Assembly: GCA_026162565.1 (NCBI GenBank)
Contig: JAOEIQ010000003.1
Span: forward strand, 248,001-312,000
Origin: Flavobacteriaceae bacterium NBU2973
Lineage (GTDB): Bacteria > Bacteroidota > Bacteroidia > Flavobacteriales > Flavobacteriaceae
Length of the DNA stretch: 64,000 bases
Reading direction: 5' to 3'
Position numbers and translations under genes: made by a program. The notes below the pieces were generated by a model, which worked only from the letters and a program-made list of their open reading frames with translations, was not told the origin of the DNA and ran no database searches. Below are positions 50,544-59,221 of this stretch, one piece after another; the stretch's first letter is position 1, and the number at the start of each line of letters is the position of its first letter.

Positions 50544-53436
50544 GTAAAGCCTCTCGCAAAACACTAACTGGATGTTTTGCTAATCGTTTTGTGCCATCAA
50601 AAATTTGATGTCTACAACTGGTTCCTGAAGCAACAATTATAGTTTCTATATCTGTTTTTCTAACCTTCTTAAAAATTGACTCCTCTCCTATTTTCATGCT
50701 AATTTGGTAATGCTCTTTTTCATAACCAAAAGAACCTGCCATTCCACAGCATCCAGAATTGTAAATTGTGGCTTTATAATTTTCAGGAATTGTTAGTACA
50801 TCAAAAGTTGTTGAACTATTGGTTAAGGCTTTTTGGTGGCAGTGACCATGAATCTTTAAAACTTTAGATTTTTTAGTAAAACTGTTAGAAGAAATATGAC
50901 CTTTTTGTAATTCTTGTTGAAGAAATTCCTCAATGGTATAAGTGTTATCAGCTATTTTTATTGCTGAATCTTTATCATTTGCTAAACGTAAGTATTCATC
51001 TTTAAAAGTTAGAATTGCTGAAGGTTCAATACCTACTAAAGGTGTTTGTTGGTCTATTTTATCTTTATAGATAGAAATGTTGTTATTTGCTACCTGTTTT
51101 GCTTCTTTTAAAAAACCTTTAGATATCAAACTTCTTCCACTTTCGTCATGATCTATTATTCTAACTGAATAACCTAAAGCATCTAATAGTAGAATGGCAT
51201 CCTTACCTACTTCAACATCGTAGTAATTAGTAAATTCATCACAAAACAAATAAAGCTGTTTTGAGTGTTTTTTAAAATTCTGCTTTGCAAACCAATCACT
51301 TAAAGTACTTTTTGCAATTTTTGGAATCGAACGCTCTTTTGCAATTCCCATTACAGATTTTGAAATTGAGGTGTTTAAAAACCAATTAGTAAGTTTAGGA
51401 AATTTACTACCAAGCTTTGCATAACTAGCATTTTTGGCGAATAAGGTATTTCTAAAACTATAACCATTGGCTTCTTGATATTGGTATTGAAATTCTGCTT
51501 TTAAAGTTGCAACATCCACATTACTTGGACATTCACTAGCACAAGCTTTACAACTTAAACATAAATCGAAAACTTGTTTTAACTCTTTATGATTAAACTT
51601 ATTAGCCTCATTTGAATTGGTTAAAAATTCTCTCAATGCATTTGCTCGACCTCTTGTTGTATCTTTTTCGTTTTTAGTCGCTCGATAACTCGGACACATT
51701 GTTCCTCCAGCTTCTGAAGGTTTTCTGCAATCTCCAGAACCATTACATTTTTCGGCAAATCGTAAAATACCTTCATTATCAGAAAAGTCTAATAAGGTTT
51801 TAACTATTGGTTCTTCTCTATCTACTTGATAACGTAAATTATCATCCATAGGAAAAGCATCAACAATTTTCCCTTTATTAAAAATATTATGAGGATCAAA
51901 CGTATATTTTATGCGTTTTAATAAATCGTAATTTGCTTCGCCAATCATTAACGGAATAAATTCAGCTCTAACAATTCCATCGCCATGTTCACCGCTAAAA
52001 CTTCCTTTGTATTTCTTAACTAGTTTTGCAGTTTCTGTAGTGATTTCCCTAAAGAGCTTAACATCTTTTGCCTTTTTTAAATTTAGTATTGGTCGCAAAT
52101 GTAATTCTCCAGCACCAGCATGAGCATAATACACAGCATCTTGCTTAAAACGCTTTATTAAAGCAGTAAACTCTTTTATATAATTTGGTAAATCTGAAAC
52201 TGCAACTGCAGTATCTTCAATACAAGCAACTGCCTTTTTATCGCCTATTATGTTACCTAATAATCCCAAACCTGCTTTACGGAGATTCATAACTTTATCT
52301 ACATCATCTGCATAGATCTTTGGATGATGGTAGCCAAAATTATGAGACTTTAAATCAGCGATTAAAACATCTGCTTGTTGTTCTGCATCTTCAATTGAAT
52401 TAGCTTTTACCTCTAGCATTAAAATAGCCTGCGGATCCTCTTTTAAAAAGAATCTGTTTTTTACTTGCTCTCGATTGTTTTTTGTACAATCTAAAATGGT
52501 TTTATCCATTAGTTCGCAAGTAAACAAATCATGTTCCATTGCAATTACAACAGCTTCCATAGACTCTTGAATGCTCTCGAAATGAGAGGCTACCATAACA
52601 GATTTAGTTGGAGGTAAATCATCAAGCTGTAACCTAATCTCTGTGGTAAATGCTAATGTACCTTCACTTCCGCACAATAGTTTAGCGACATTAACTTTAG
52701 GATTGGCTCCACCAAACAAATTAGAATCTAACAAAGCATCAACAGCATAACCAGTGTTTCGTCTATGAATCTCTGGTTTTGGGAATTGACTTTTTATGTC
52801 TTGTTGTATAGTTCGCTGTGACAATTCATCATAAAGTTGTTTATATATTATTCCCTCTAATGACTCTAACTTTGTTTTTTCTATAAATGCTTCCGAAGTA
52901 ATTTCGGTAAACTCTACTTTTGAACCATCACTCAAAATCGTAATAAGGCTTACAATTTTATCACGCGTCACACCATATTTAATTGATGTACTTCCAGATG
53001 AGTTATTACCAACCATTCCTCCAATCATACAACGATTAGAAGTAGAAGTATTTGGTCCAAACCACAAACCATAAGGTTCAAGAAAACGGTTTAAATCATC
53101 ACGAATAACTCCAGGTTGGACAGTTATAGTTTTAGATTTTTCGTCGAGTTCGATAATACTCGTGAAATATTTTGAAATATCAACTACAATACCCTCTCCA
53201 ACACATTGTCCTGCTAGTGATGTTCCTGCAGCTCTTGGTATTAAAGTACTATTGTGTTTACTAGCAAAATCAATAAGTATATGTAAATCGTTTATACTTC
53301 TCGGAAAAGCTACTGCCAATGGTAGTTTTCGATACACAGAAGCGTCTGTAGCATACAAACTTTTATGAAGTGCATCGAACAACAATTCGCCATCAATACT
53401 ATCTTCTAATTGTTGTAATGCTTTGGTATTTGCCAT
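50524..53436 (-). CDS. FAD-linked oxidase fused to Fe-S/CCG domains (GlcD-GlcF / D-lactate dehydrogenase type)
   Basis: This 970-residue flavoprotein has an FAD-binding PCMH domain (about 22-260; PRAAGTSLAGQCVGEG, GGMVGNNSSGSTSIKYG), an FAD-oxidase C-terminal domain (about 270-535; HAGAGELHLRP, SGEHGDGIVRAEF), two ferredoxin-like clusters (CNGSGDCRK...MCP and CLSCKACASECPSNVD) and a CCG domain (HGHCHQKAL, NSGCCGMAGSFGYE). It would oxidise a 2-hydroxy acid (D-lactate, glycolate or 2-hydroxyglutarate) and pass electrons to the quinone pool. The substrate is undetermined. It is convergent with, and overlaps, the M48 gene. Confidence 0.92.
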   Translation of the reverse strand: MANTKALQQLEDSIDGELLFDALHKSLYATDASVYRKLPLAVAFPRSINDLHILIDFASKHNSTLIPRAAGTSLAGQCVGEGIVVDISKYFTSIIELDEKSKTITVQPGVIRDDLNRFLEPYGLWFGPNTSTSNRCMIGGMVGNNSSGSTSIKYGVTRDKIVSLITILSDGSKVEFTEITSEAFIEKTKLESLEGIIYKQLYDELSQRTIQQDIKSQFPKPEIHRRNTGYAVDALLDSNLFGGANPKVNVAKLLCGSEGTLAFTTEIRLQLDDLPPTKSVMVASHFESIQESMEAVVIAMEHDLFTCELMDKTILDCTKNNREQVKNRFFLKEDPQAILMLEVKANSIEDAEQQADVLIADLKSHNFGYHHPKIYADDVDKVMNLRKAGLGLLGNIIGDKKAVACIEDTAVAVSDLPNYIKEFTALIKRFKQDAVYYAHAGAGELHLRPILNLKKAKDVKLFREITTETAKLVKKYKGSFSGEHGDGIVRAEFIPLMIGEANYDLLKRIKYTFDPHNIFNKGKIVDAFPMDDNLRYQVDREEPIVKTLLDFSDNEGILRFAEKCNGSGDCRKPSEAGGTMCPSYRATKNEKDTTRGRANALREFLTNSNEANKFNHKELKQVFDLCLSCKACASECPSNVDVATLKAEFQYQYQEANGYSFRNTLFAKNASYAKLGSKFPKLTNWFLNTSISKSVMGIAKERSIPKIAKSTLSDWFAKQNFKKHSKQLYLFCDEFTNYYDVEVGKDAILLLDALGYSVRIIDHDESGRSLISKGFLKEAKQVANNNISIYKDKIDQQTPLVGIEPSAILTFKDEYLRLANDKDSAIKIADNTYTIEEFLQQELQKGHISSNSFTKKSKVLKIHGHCHQKALTNSSTTFDVLTIPENYKATIYNSGCCGMAGSFGYEKEHYQISMKIGEESIFKKVRKTDIETIIVASGTSCRHQIFDGTKRLAKHPVSVLREALLTASNS

Positions 53437-53488
53437 GCATTAAAAATAGTATATTTACTTAATAAATAAACTCATTTATTCATTACTT

Positions 53489-54091
53489 ATGCAAAGGTTT
53501 TTAATTTTAATGACTATAATTATTATTTATTCGTGTGGTAATACTAAATCTTTACTCAATGACAATAAGCCTCAATATATTTTACATTTAACTAATGGAG
53601 ATACTATAGCTGGCAATTTTAAAATTAGAAATTCTTACTTTTTAGATAAACCATCTGGAAATAAAATTTCATATGATAGTGTTAGAAAATATATCTATTA
53701 TGGATATGATAAGCCATATACTTATTATATGATACATACTAAAAAATATAAAGAAGTCACTAAAATAAGTAGAGGTGCTGGATATAAAATTTATCATGGC
53801 AAAAAAGTAGATTTATTTCATGGTATTTTTCACAATGGATTAACTCCCAAAAGAAGCATTAAATATTATAATCCTGATTTTGAAACTTATGCAAAGAAAA
53901 AAGGTGATTTATATAGTTATAGCATACGAATTATGGATGGTATTGGGCTAAAAGATGTTAAAAAACGACTTTTCGATTTTTTCTACGATTGCCCAGAACT
54001 CATTAAAAAAATAAAAAATAACGAAATTAATGAGCTAGATACTATTAGAATTGTTGAATACTATGAAAATGAATGTGGTAAAACTAATTAA
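53489..54091 (+). CDS. Lipoprotein of unknown function
   Basis: This 200-residue protein has a lipoprotein signal (IIIYSC, Cys16). The mature part is rich in Lys and Tyr with short strands (YILHLTNGDTIAGNFKIR, YYMIHTKKYKEVTKISRGAGYKIYHGKK). The 'TNGDTIAGNF' opening is like the SH3-type strand pair seen in many Bacteroidota proteins of unknown function. I recognise no family. It is followed 5 nt later by a small gene. Confidence 0.65.
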   Translation: MQRFLILMTIIIIYSCGNTKSLLNDNKPQYILHLTNGDTIAGNFKIRNSYFLDKPSGNKISYDSVRKYIYYGYDKPYTYYMIHTKKYKEVTKISRGAGYKIYHGKKVDLFHGIFHNGLTPKRSIKYYNPDFETYAKKKGDLYSYSIRIMDGIGLKDVKKRLFDFFYDCPELIKKIKNNEINELDTIRIVEYYENECGKTN

Positions 54092-54096
54092 AAACT

Positions 54097-54336
54097 ATGC
54101 GTCAAATAAAAATGATTTGGGATTTTAGAGGTCCTGCTTCACAGAAAATTGCAGAGCATCACGAAATTCATTTAAAAGACTATGCTCAAACAGAAAACAT
54201 ACAACCAATTATTACTGGTTGCACTATAGTTTCAGAGATGTATGCTATGGCCTATTTAGTAGTAGACGAGTCAATAATGACCAAAACAAGAGAGGCTTTA
54301 AAACCGCATAGAGGTCAAGTATATAATCCTAATTAA
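54097..54336 (+). CDS. Small conserved-looking protein of unknown function
   Basis: This 79-residue protein is soluble, with no signal peptide. The alternating pattern (MIWDFRGPASQKIAEHHEIHLKDYA..., then ITGCTIVSEMYAMAYLVVDE) suggests a small alpha/beta fold of the ferredoxin-like type. It has five His and one Cys. The context is a lipoprotein upstream and guaB convergent downstream across a minimal repeat. I cannot name the family. Confidence 0.65.
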   Translation: MRQIKMIWDFRGPASQKIAEHHEIHLKDYAQTENIQPIITGCTIVSEMYAMAYLVVDESIMTKTREALKPHRGQVYNPN

Positions 54337-54340
54337 AAAA

Positions 54341-54360
54341 CAGATTGCCACAGCAATGAC
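54341..54360. repeat. Dispersed palindromic repeat (ATTGC...GCAAT type), minimal copy 3
   Basis: CAGATTGCCACAGCAATGAC keeps only the outer arms ATTGC and GCAAT found at 28697-28747 and 33949-33991, without the variable centre. It lies between convergent genes. Confidence 0.6.
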
Positions 54361-54368
54361 GAAAAAAA

Positions 54369-55844
54369 TTAACGTCTAGAATAGTTAGGAGCCTCTTTGG
54401 TAATCGTTACATTATGAGGATGGCTTTCGCTCATTCCAGCCGCAGTAATTTTTACAAACTGCCCAATATCTTTTAACGTACTGATATCTTTGGCACCACA
54501 ATAACCCATTCCAGCACGTAAACCTCCAACAAATTGATGAATACTTTCAAACAATTCACCTTTATAAGGTACGCGACCAACGATTCCTTCTGGTACTAAT
54601 TTTTTAATATCATCTTCTACATCCTGAAAATAGCGATCTTTTGAGCCTTGTTTCATAGCTTCCACAGAACCCATTCCTCTGTAAGATTTAAATTTTCTAC
54701 CATCAAAAATTATAGTTTCGCCAGGTGATTCTTTTGTTCCTGCTAACAGCGATCCTAACATCACACAATCTGCTCCAGCAGCAATAGCTTTAGGTATGTC
54801 TCCAGTGTAACGAATTCCTCCGTCAGCAATTACTGGAACTCCTGTTCCTTTTAATGCATTTGCCACTTCCATGACTGCTGATAATTGTGGGAAACCAACT
54901 CCAGCAACAATGCGTGTTGTACAAATAGAACCTGGACCAATACCAACTTTAACAGCATCTGCTCCAGCTTCAACTAAATATTTGGCTGCAGCAGCAGTTG
55001 CTATATTACCAACTACAACATCTAACTTTGGAAACTTATCCTTTATAGCTTTTAATACACTCACTACACCTTTTGTATGTCCATGGGCTGTATCAATAAT
55101 AATAGCATCTACACTTGCTTTAACTAATGCCTCTGCACGTTCAACAGCATCTCCAGTAACTCCAATTGCAGCCGCTACTCGTAAACGACCAAAATGGTCT
55201 TTATTTGCAATAGGTTTTTGAGTAAGTTTGGTAATATCTCTAAATGTAATTAAACCAATAAGTTTATTAGTACCATCGACTACAGGTAATTTTTCAATTT
55301 TATTTTCTTGTAAAATACCTTCTGCATCCATTAACGACGTGCCTTCTCCTGCAGTTACTAGATTTTCTGAAGTCATGACCTCAATAATAGGTCTATTGTT
55401 ATCTTTTTCAAAACGAAGATCACGATTGGTAACAATTCCTTTTAAAAAGCCATCTTCGTCAACCACAGGAATACCACCAATTTTATGCTCTTCCATATTC
55501 TTTTTCGCATCTAAAACAACTGCTGTTAATGGTAAAGTAACTGGATCGATTATCATTCCACTTTCAGCACGTTTAACTTTTCTAACTTCTTTGGCTTGGT
55601 CTTCAGGTGTCATATTTTTATGTAGCACACCAATACCTCCTTCTCTTGCAATAGCAATTGCCATTGCAGACTCTGTAACTGTATCCATTGCAGCCGATAC
55701 AATAGGAACATTAAGTTTTATAGTTCTAGTAAATTGAGTTTGAATACTGACTTCGCGTGGTAAAATTTCAGAGTATCCTGGAACGAGAAGCACGTCATCG
55801 TAAGTTAATCCTTCGCCTACGATTTTATTTTGATGAGATATCAT
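54369..55844 (-). CDS. guaB: Inosine-5'-monophosphate dehydrogenase
   Basis: This enzyme oxidises IMP to XMP with NAD, the committed step of GTP synthesis. It has 491 residues. The TIM barrel is interrupted by two CBS domains (about 95-205; [23 protein letters not shown] and [21 protein letters not shown]). The catalytic Cys lies in [15 protein letters not shown], the flap contains GMGSVEAM, and the [14 protein letters not shown] phosphate-binding region is intact. The ATG at 55844 is preceded by a good -7 box. It is a single gene. Confidence 0.98.
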   Translation of the reverse strand: MISHQNKIVGEGLTYDDVLLVPGYSEILPREVSIQTQFTRTIKLNVPIVSAAMDTVTESAMAIAIAREGGIGVLHKNMTPEDQAKEVRKVKRAESGMIIDPVTLPLTAVVLDAKKNMEEHKIGGIPVVDEDGFLKGIVTNRDLRFEKDNNRPIIEVMTSENLVTAGEGTSLMDAEGILQENKIEKLPVVDGTNKLIGLITFRDITKLTQKPIANKDHFGRLRVAAAIGVTGDAVERAEALVKASVDAIIIDTAHGHTKGVVSVLKAIKDKFPKLDVVVGNIATAAAAKYLVEAGADAVKVGIGPGSICTTRIVAGVGFPQLSAVMEVANALKGTGVPVIADGGIRYTGDIPKAIAAGADCVMLGSLLAGTKESPGETIIFDGRKFKSYRGMGSVEAMKQGSKDRYFQDVEDDIKKLVPEGIVGRVPYKGELFESIHQFVGGLRAGMGYCGAKDISTLKDIGQFVKITAAGMSESHPHNVTITKEAPNYSRR

Positions 55845-55869
55845 ATTGCAATTACATTATAATTGCATG

Positions 55870-55877
55870 CAAATTTA
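55870..55877 (-). promoter_or_regulatory. -7 box of guaB
   Basis: On the minus strand TAAATTTG exactly fits TAnnTTTG, 25 nt before the guaB ATG. No clear -33 TTG is seen. Confidence 0.45.
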
Positions 55878-56015
55878 GGTAATTTAATTAATATATAAGA
55901 TTATTAAAGTGTTAATCATATTTATAAAACAACTCTCTAAATTTTAATAAAATACTTAAAAGGAAAGATGTACTTTTATATTTTGAGATCTATATACAAG
56001 AAAAATAGAGCTTAA

Positions 56016-56162
56016 CTAAATTTTAGGACAACGTTTGCAATTAGATTTCCCCTTCTTTTTATACTTTTTACAGCACTTTTTTTTCTTGTCACCATTACAT
56101 GCCACTACACAAGGTGTAGAGATTAACATACATGGCATATTGGCTGAAAAATCGGATTGCAT
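56016..56162 (-). CDS. 48-residue Cys/Lys-rich microprotein, probably iron-regulated
   Basis: A complete ATG-to-TAG frame of 48 codons lies between guaB and ferritin. The protein begins MQSDFSANMPCML and is rich in Cys (7: positions 11, 18, 22, 30, 31, 42, 45) and Lys (about 13). Pairs such as CC (30-31) and CxxC (42-45) suggest metal or thiol chemistry. There is no cleavable signal; a short hydrophobic stretch (12-21) is present. The 15-bp palindrome at 56171-56185 lies 8 nt upstream of its ATG and is identical to one in front of the FecA-like receptor gene. This supports real, co-regulated expression. I recognise no family. Confidence 0.6.
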   Translation of the reverse strand: MQSDFSANMPCMLISTPCVVACNGDKKKKCCKKYKKKGKSNCKRCPKI

Positions 56163-56170
56163 TATTTTAA

Positions 56171-56185
56171 TTTATTCTAAATAAA
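56171..56185 (-). promoter_or_regulatory. Palindromic box 1 (TTTATTCTAAATAAA), Fur/DtxR-type candidate
   Basis: TTTATT-CTA-AATAAA is a 6-3-6 inverted repeat (7-3-7 counting flanks) just upstream of the Cys-rich microprotein ATG. The same 15-mer recurs at 56903-56917. Assignment to an iron regulator is inferred from the neighbours (ferritin, FecA-like receptor). Confidence 0.6.
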
Positions 56186-56197
56186 TGCAAAAATAAA

Positions 56198-56225
56198 AAA
56201 AGTTCCCTAAAAAAAAGGAACTTTT
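56198..56225 (-). terminator. Intrinsic terminator of ferritin
   Basis: AAAAGTTCC / GGAACTTTT stem with an A-rich loop; on the minus strand it is followed by a T-run. It sits 23 nt past the ferritin stop and separates it from the microprotein. Confidence 0.8.
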
Positions 56226-56247
56226 AAAACTTATTTATTAACAGAAT

Positions 56248-56754
56248 TTATTCACTAGTTTCTTGAGAAGCTGCAATACTGTTTATATCTCTATCAAACA
56301 TATAATGCCCGGATTTATCATCACCAATAATATTTAGTTTGTCTAATAAAGTTCTAGCCATAGCTTCTTCTTCAAGTTGTTCTGTGACATACCATTGCAT
56401 AAAATTGTGCACGTTGTAATCTTTATGCTGCAGGCATTGATAGATTATGTGATTTATCTGCTCTGTTACAAACATTTCACTATTTAAGAATGTTTCAAAT
56501 AATTCATTTAAACCTTTGAACGAGTCTTTAGGTTTATCTAATTGAGGAATTAATACATTACCACCTCTCTCATTAACAAACTTAACAAGTTTAGTCATAT
56601 GTAATCGTTCTTCTTCAGATTGACTATAGAAAAAATCGGCGACACCATTTAGACCATTTGCATCAGCCCAAGAAGCCATGGATAGATACTGCATAGATGC
56701 AGAGGCTTCATACTTTATTTGATCATTAAGTAAACTTTCTATTGTTGTGTTCAT
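56248..56754 (-). CDS. Ferritin (FtnA-type iron storage protein)
   Basis: This protein forms a 24-mer shell storing iron as ferric mineral. The start is the ATG at 56754, giving 168 residues; a TTG two codons earlier is not needed. Ferroxidase ligands of the non-haem type are visible: Glu16 in KYEASASMQY, Glu49 and His52 in SEEERLHMTK, a later Glu in TEQINHIIYQ, and the QWYVTEQLEEEAMA helix. There is no haem-ligating Met52 pattern, so it is ferritin and not bacterioferritin. It is divergent from the FecA-like receptor; the 235-bp gap holds the second iron-type box. Confidence 0.93.
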   Translation of the reverse strand: MNTTIESLLNDQIKYEASASMQYLSMASWADANGLNGVADFFYSQSEEERLHMTKLVKFVNERGGNVLIPQLDKPKDSFKGLNELFETFLNSEMFVTEQINHIIYQCLQHKDYNVHNFMQWYVTEQLEEEAMARTLLDKLNIIGDDKSGHYMFDRDINSIAASQETSE

Positions 56755-56902
56755 TTTCAATTGCTTTTTAGAGTATAAAAATACTTAAAGTTTTAAGGAG
56801 ATGAAACACTTTTTTGGAATTTAGAATGGGTTTAATTAAAGTCAATCTGTTAAATATTTCTGTAAAATATTCATAGTTAGTTTGTTATATTTTTTATTTT
56901 TA

Positions 56903-56917
56903 TTTATTCTAAATAAA
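56903..56917 (+). promoter_or_regulatory. Palindromic box 2 (TTTATTCTAAATAAA)
   Basis: This is identical to box 1. It abuts the -33 TTG of the receptor promoter (56919-56921), a position suited to repression. It could also serve the divergent ferritin gene. Confidence 0.6.
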
Positions 56918-56918
56918 C

Positions 56919-56949
56919 TTGTTTTAAGTGATTTTCGATTGTATGTTTG
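56919..56949 (+). promoter_or_regulatory. Promoter of the FecA-like receptor gene
   Basis: CTTG (56918-56921), a 20-nt spacer and TATGTTTG (56942-56949) match the Bacteroidota consensus closely. The palindromic box lies immediately upstream, and a further half-site TCTAAATAAA (56981-56990) runs into the ATG. Confidence 0.65.
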
Positions 56950-56980
56950 CATCGTTTTTTAAATTATTATTTTTAACAAG

Positions 56981-56990
56981 TCTAAATAAA
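56981..56990 (+). promoter_or_regulatory. Half-site TCTAAATAAA at the receptor start codon
   Basis: This is the third copy of the 10-mer that forms the right half of boxes 1 and 2. Its last A is the first base of the receptor ATG. It could be a second operator half-site or chance in AT-rich DNA. Confidence 0.35.
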
Positions 56991-59221
56991 TGAAATATAA
57001 ACTTATCCTATTATTGTTAGTTTTTACTACACAAGTGTTTGCTCAAAATCCAAATGAAACCAATGAAACCACATTAGACTCCATTCAAAATCTTGATGAA
57101 GTTCTATTAAAAAGTAATGTTATTTTTGGTAATAAATATGTAGCAAAAAATAGAACTGGTTCTGCATATTATATTTCGCCAGAAGAGCTTAAAAAATTAA
57201 ACTACACCGATATAAATCGTGTGTTACAGACTGTTCCTGGTGTTACAATTGTTGAAGAGGAAGGTTTTGGTTTAAGACCAAATATAAGTTTACGTGGTAC
57301 TTCTCCAGATAGAAGTGCTAAAATTACGCTAATGGAAGATGGTGTTTTAATTGCTCCTGCTCCATATAGCGCATCTTCTGCTTATTATTTCCCGTCTGTT
57401 GCACGTATGCAAGCTGTTGAAGTTTTAAAAGGTAGTAGCCAAGTTCAATATGGACCGTTTACTACAGGCGGTGCGATTAACATGGTATCTACTCAAATTC
57501 CAGATACTTTTGGAGGTAGAGTAAAAGCTTCCTATGGTAGTTTTAATAGTAGTCAATTTTATGCAACTCTTGGTGGAAGTAGCGAACAATTTGGCTATAA
57601 TATTGAGTTCTTAAACTTTAATTCTGATGGATTTAAAAACTTAGGTGATGATTTAAACACAGGATTTGATAAAAACGATGTGGTTGCTAAATTCAGAATT
57701 AATTCAAAAAAAGAAGCAAAAACATATCAATCTTTAGAGTTTAAATTTCAATATGCAGATGAAGTTTCTAATGAAACATATCTAGGTCTGACAGATGCTG
57801 ACTTTGCCAATAATCCTTTTGATAGATATGCAAGTTCGTTAGAAGATGAAATGACTAACGATCATGTTCAATTCATGATTACTCACCAGCTAGAATTTTC
57901 TAAAGATTTTAGAATTACAACCAATGGTTATTATAATAGTTTTTCAAGAAACTGGTACAAGTTAAATGATATTGTAGCTAATGATGAAAAAGTAGGAATA
58001 GCAACTATTTTAGAACAGCCAGATCTTTATCCAACACACTATGCCTTTACAACTGGAGCATTAGACTCTCCTGATGATGCTATACTTGTTAAAGCAAACA
58101 ATAGAGACTACATATCTAAAGGCATACAAACTAAATTTGATTATCACTTTTATAATGACAATACATTTCATGATATAGAAGTAGGTCTACGTTATCACTA
58201 TGACGAGGAAGACCGATTTCAATGGAAAGATGGTTATAGAATTACTGATGGAGATTTAGTATTAACAACTGATGCTACACGTGGTACTGATGCCAATAGA
58301 ATAAGTAGTGCAACAGCTTTTTCAGCATTTGCAATGTACAAGTTTAAGTATAAGAATCTAACCTTAACACCAGGTCTTCGTTACGAAAATATAGAATTAC
58401 AGAGAGAGAATTATGGTACTGATGACCCTTTTAGATCAGGTTTAGAAATCTCAAAACGAGAAAATAAAGTTGATGTATTTATTCCTGGAATTGGTTTTAA
58501 TTATAAATTTAATAACCTAATATCAGTATTTGGTGGTGTACATAAAGGATTTTCGCCTCCAGGTAATGAAGAAGGGCAAGAACCTGAAGAAAGTATCAAT
58601 TATGAACTTGGATCTAGATTTAGTTTTAATGGTTTAAGTGGTGAATTAATTGGGTTTTATAATGACTACAGTAACTTACTTGGAAGCGATTTAGCGGCTT
58701 CTGGTGGAACTGGAACACTAGATATGTTTAATGCTGGAGAAGTATCTGTGAGAGGTTTAGAACTTCTTTTAAATTATGATATACTATCCAAAAATGACAA
58801 CATATCATTACCTATTAATCTAGGGTATACTTATACAGATACAGAGTTTTTAAATAGTTTTGGTAGTGATGATGATATTTGGGGAACCGTTACAGAAGGT
58901 GATGAGATACCGTATATAGCTAAACATCAACTCAATCTAGGTATTACCTTGGAACATAACAAGTATCAAATTGCATTAAATGGTCGTTATAATGGTGCTT
59001 TTAGAACAGTTTCTGGAACTGGAAGTATACCAGATGATCAAAAGGTTGATTCAGCAATAGTATTAGACCTTTCAACCCGTTATAACTTTACAAAAAAATT
59101 AAGTATTACTGGAAATATTATTAATTTACTAGACAATACATATGCTGTTTCCAGAGTTCCTGCAGGATTAAGACCTGGTCATCCTTTTGGAGCTTACCTT
59201 GGTCTAGAATTTCAGTTTTAA
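56990..59221 (+). CDS. TonB-dependent outer-membrane receptor, FecA-like
   Basis: This 743-residue protein has a signal peptide (1-19, TQVFAQ). The plug (about 55-165) has YTDINRVLQTVPGVTIVEEEGFGLRPNISLRGTSPDRSAKITLMEDG and the EVLKGSSQVQYGPFTTGGAINM region, close to ferric-dicitrate receptors of the FecA type. A 22-strand barrel ends in GAYLGLEFQF with the terminal Phe. There is no CarboxypepD_reg domain and no FecR-signalling extension. Ferric-siderophore or ferric-citrate uptake driven by TonB is likely; the exact ligand is unknown. It is divergent from ferritin with an iron-type box in the promoter. Confidence 0.9.
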   Translation: MKYKLILLLLVFTTQVFAQNPNETNETTLDSIQNLDEVLLKSNVIFGNKYVAKNRTGSAYYISPEELKKLNYTDINRVLQTVPGVTIVEEEGFGLRPNISLRGTSPDRSAKITLMEDGVLIAPAPYSASSAYYFPSVARMQAVEVLKGSSQVQYGPFTTGGAINMVSTQIPDTFGGRVKASYGSFNSSQFYATLGGSSEQFGYNIEFLNFNSDGFKNLGDDLNTGFDKNDVVAKFRINSKKEAKTYQSLEFKFQYADEVSNETYLGLTDADFANNPFDRYASSLEDEMTNDHVQFMITHQLEFSKDFRITTNGYYNSFSRNWYKLNDIVANDEKVGIATILEQPDLYPTHYAFTTGALDSPDDAILVKANNRDYISKGIQTKFDYHFYNDNTFHDIEVGLRYHYDEEDRFQWKDGYRITDGDLVLTTDATRGTDANRISSATAFSAFAMYKFKYKNLTLTPGLRYENIELQRENYGTDDPFRSGLEISKRENKVDVFIPGIGFNYKFNNLISVFGGVHKGFSPPGNEEGQEPEESINYELGSRFSFNGLSGELIGFYNDYSNLLGSDLAASGGTGTLDMFNAGEVSVRGLELLLNYDILSKNDNISLPINLGYTYTDTEFLNSFGSDDDIWGTVTEGDEIPYIAKHQLNLGITLEHNKYQIALNGRYNGAFRTVSGTGSIPDDQKVDSAIVLDLSTRYNFTKKLSITGNIINLLDNTYAVSRVPAGLRPGHPFGAYLGLEFQF

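Noticed and set aside
55228-55737. 169-codon plus-strand frame inside guaB
   Set aside because: It is antisense to guaB, low-complexity Ser/Ile-rich, and has no signal or domain; a shadow of the real gene.
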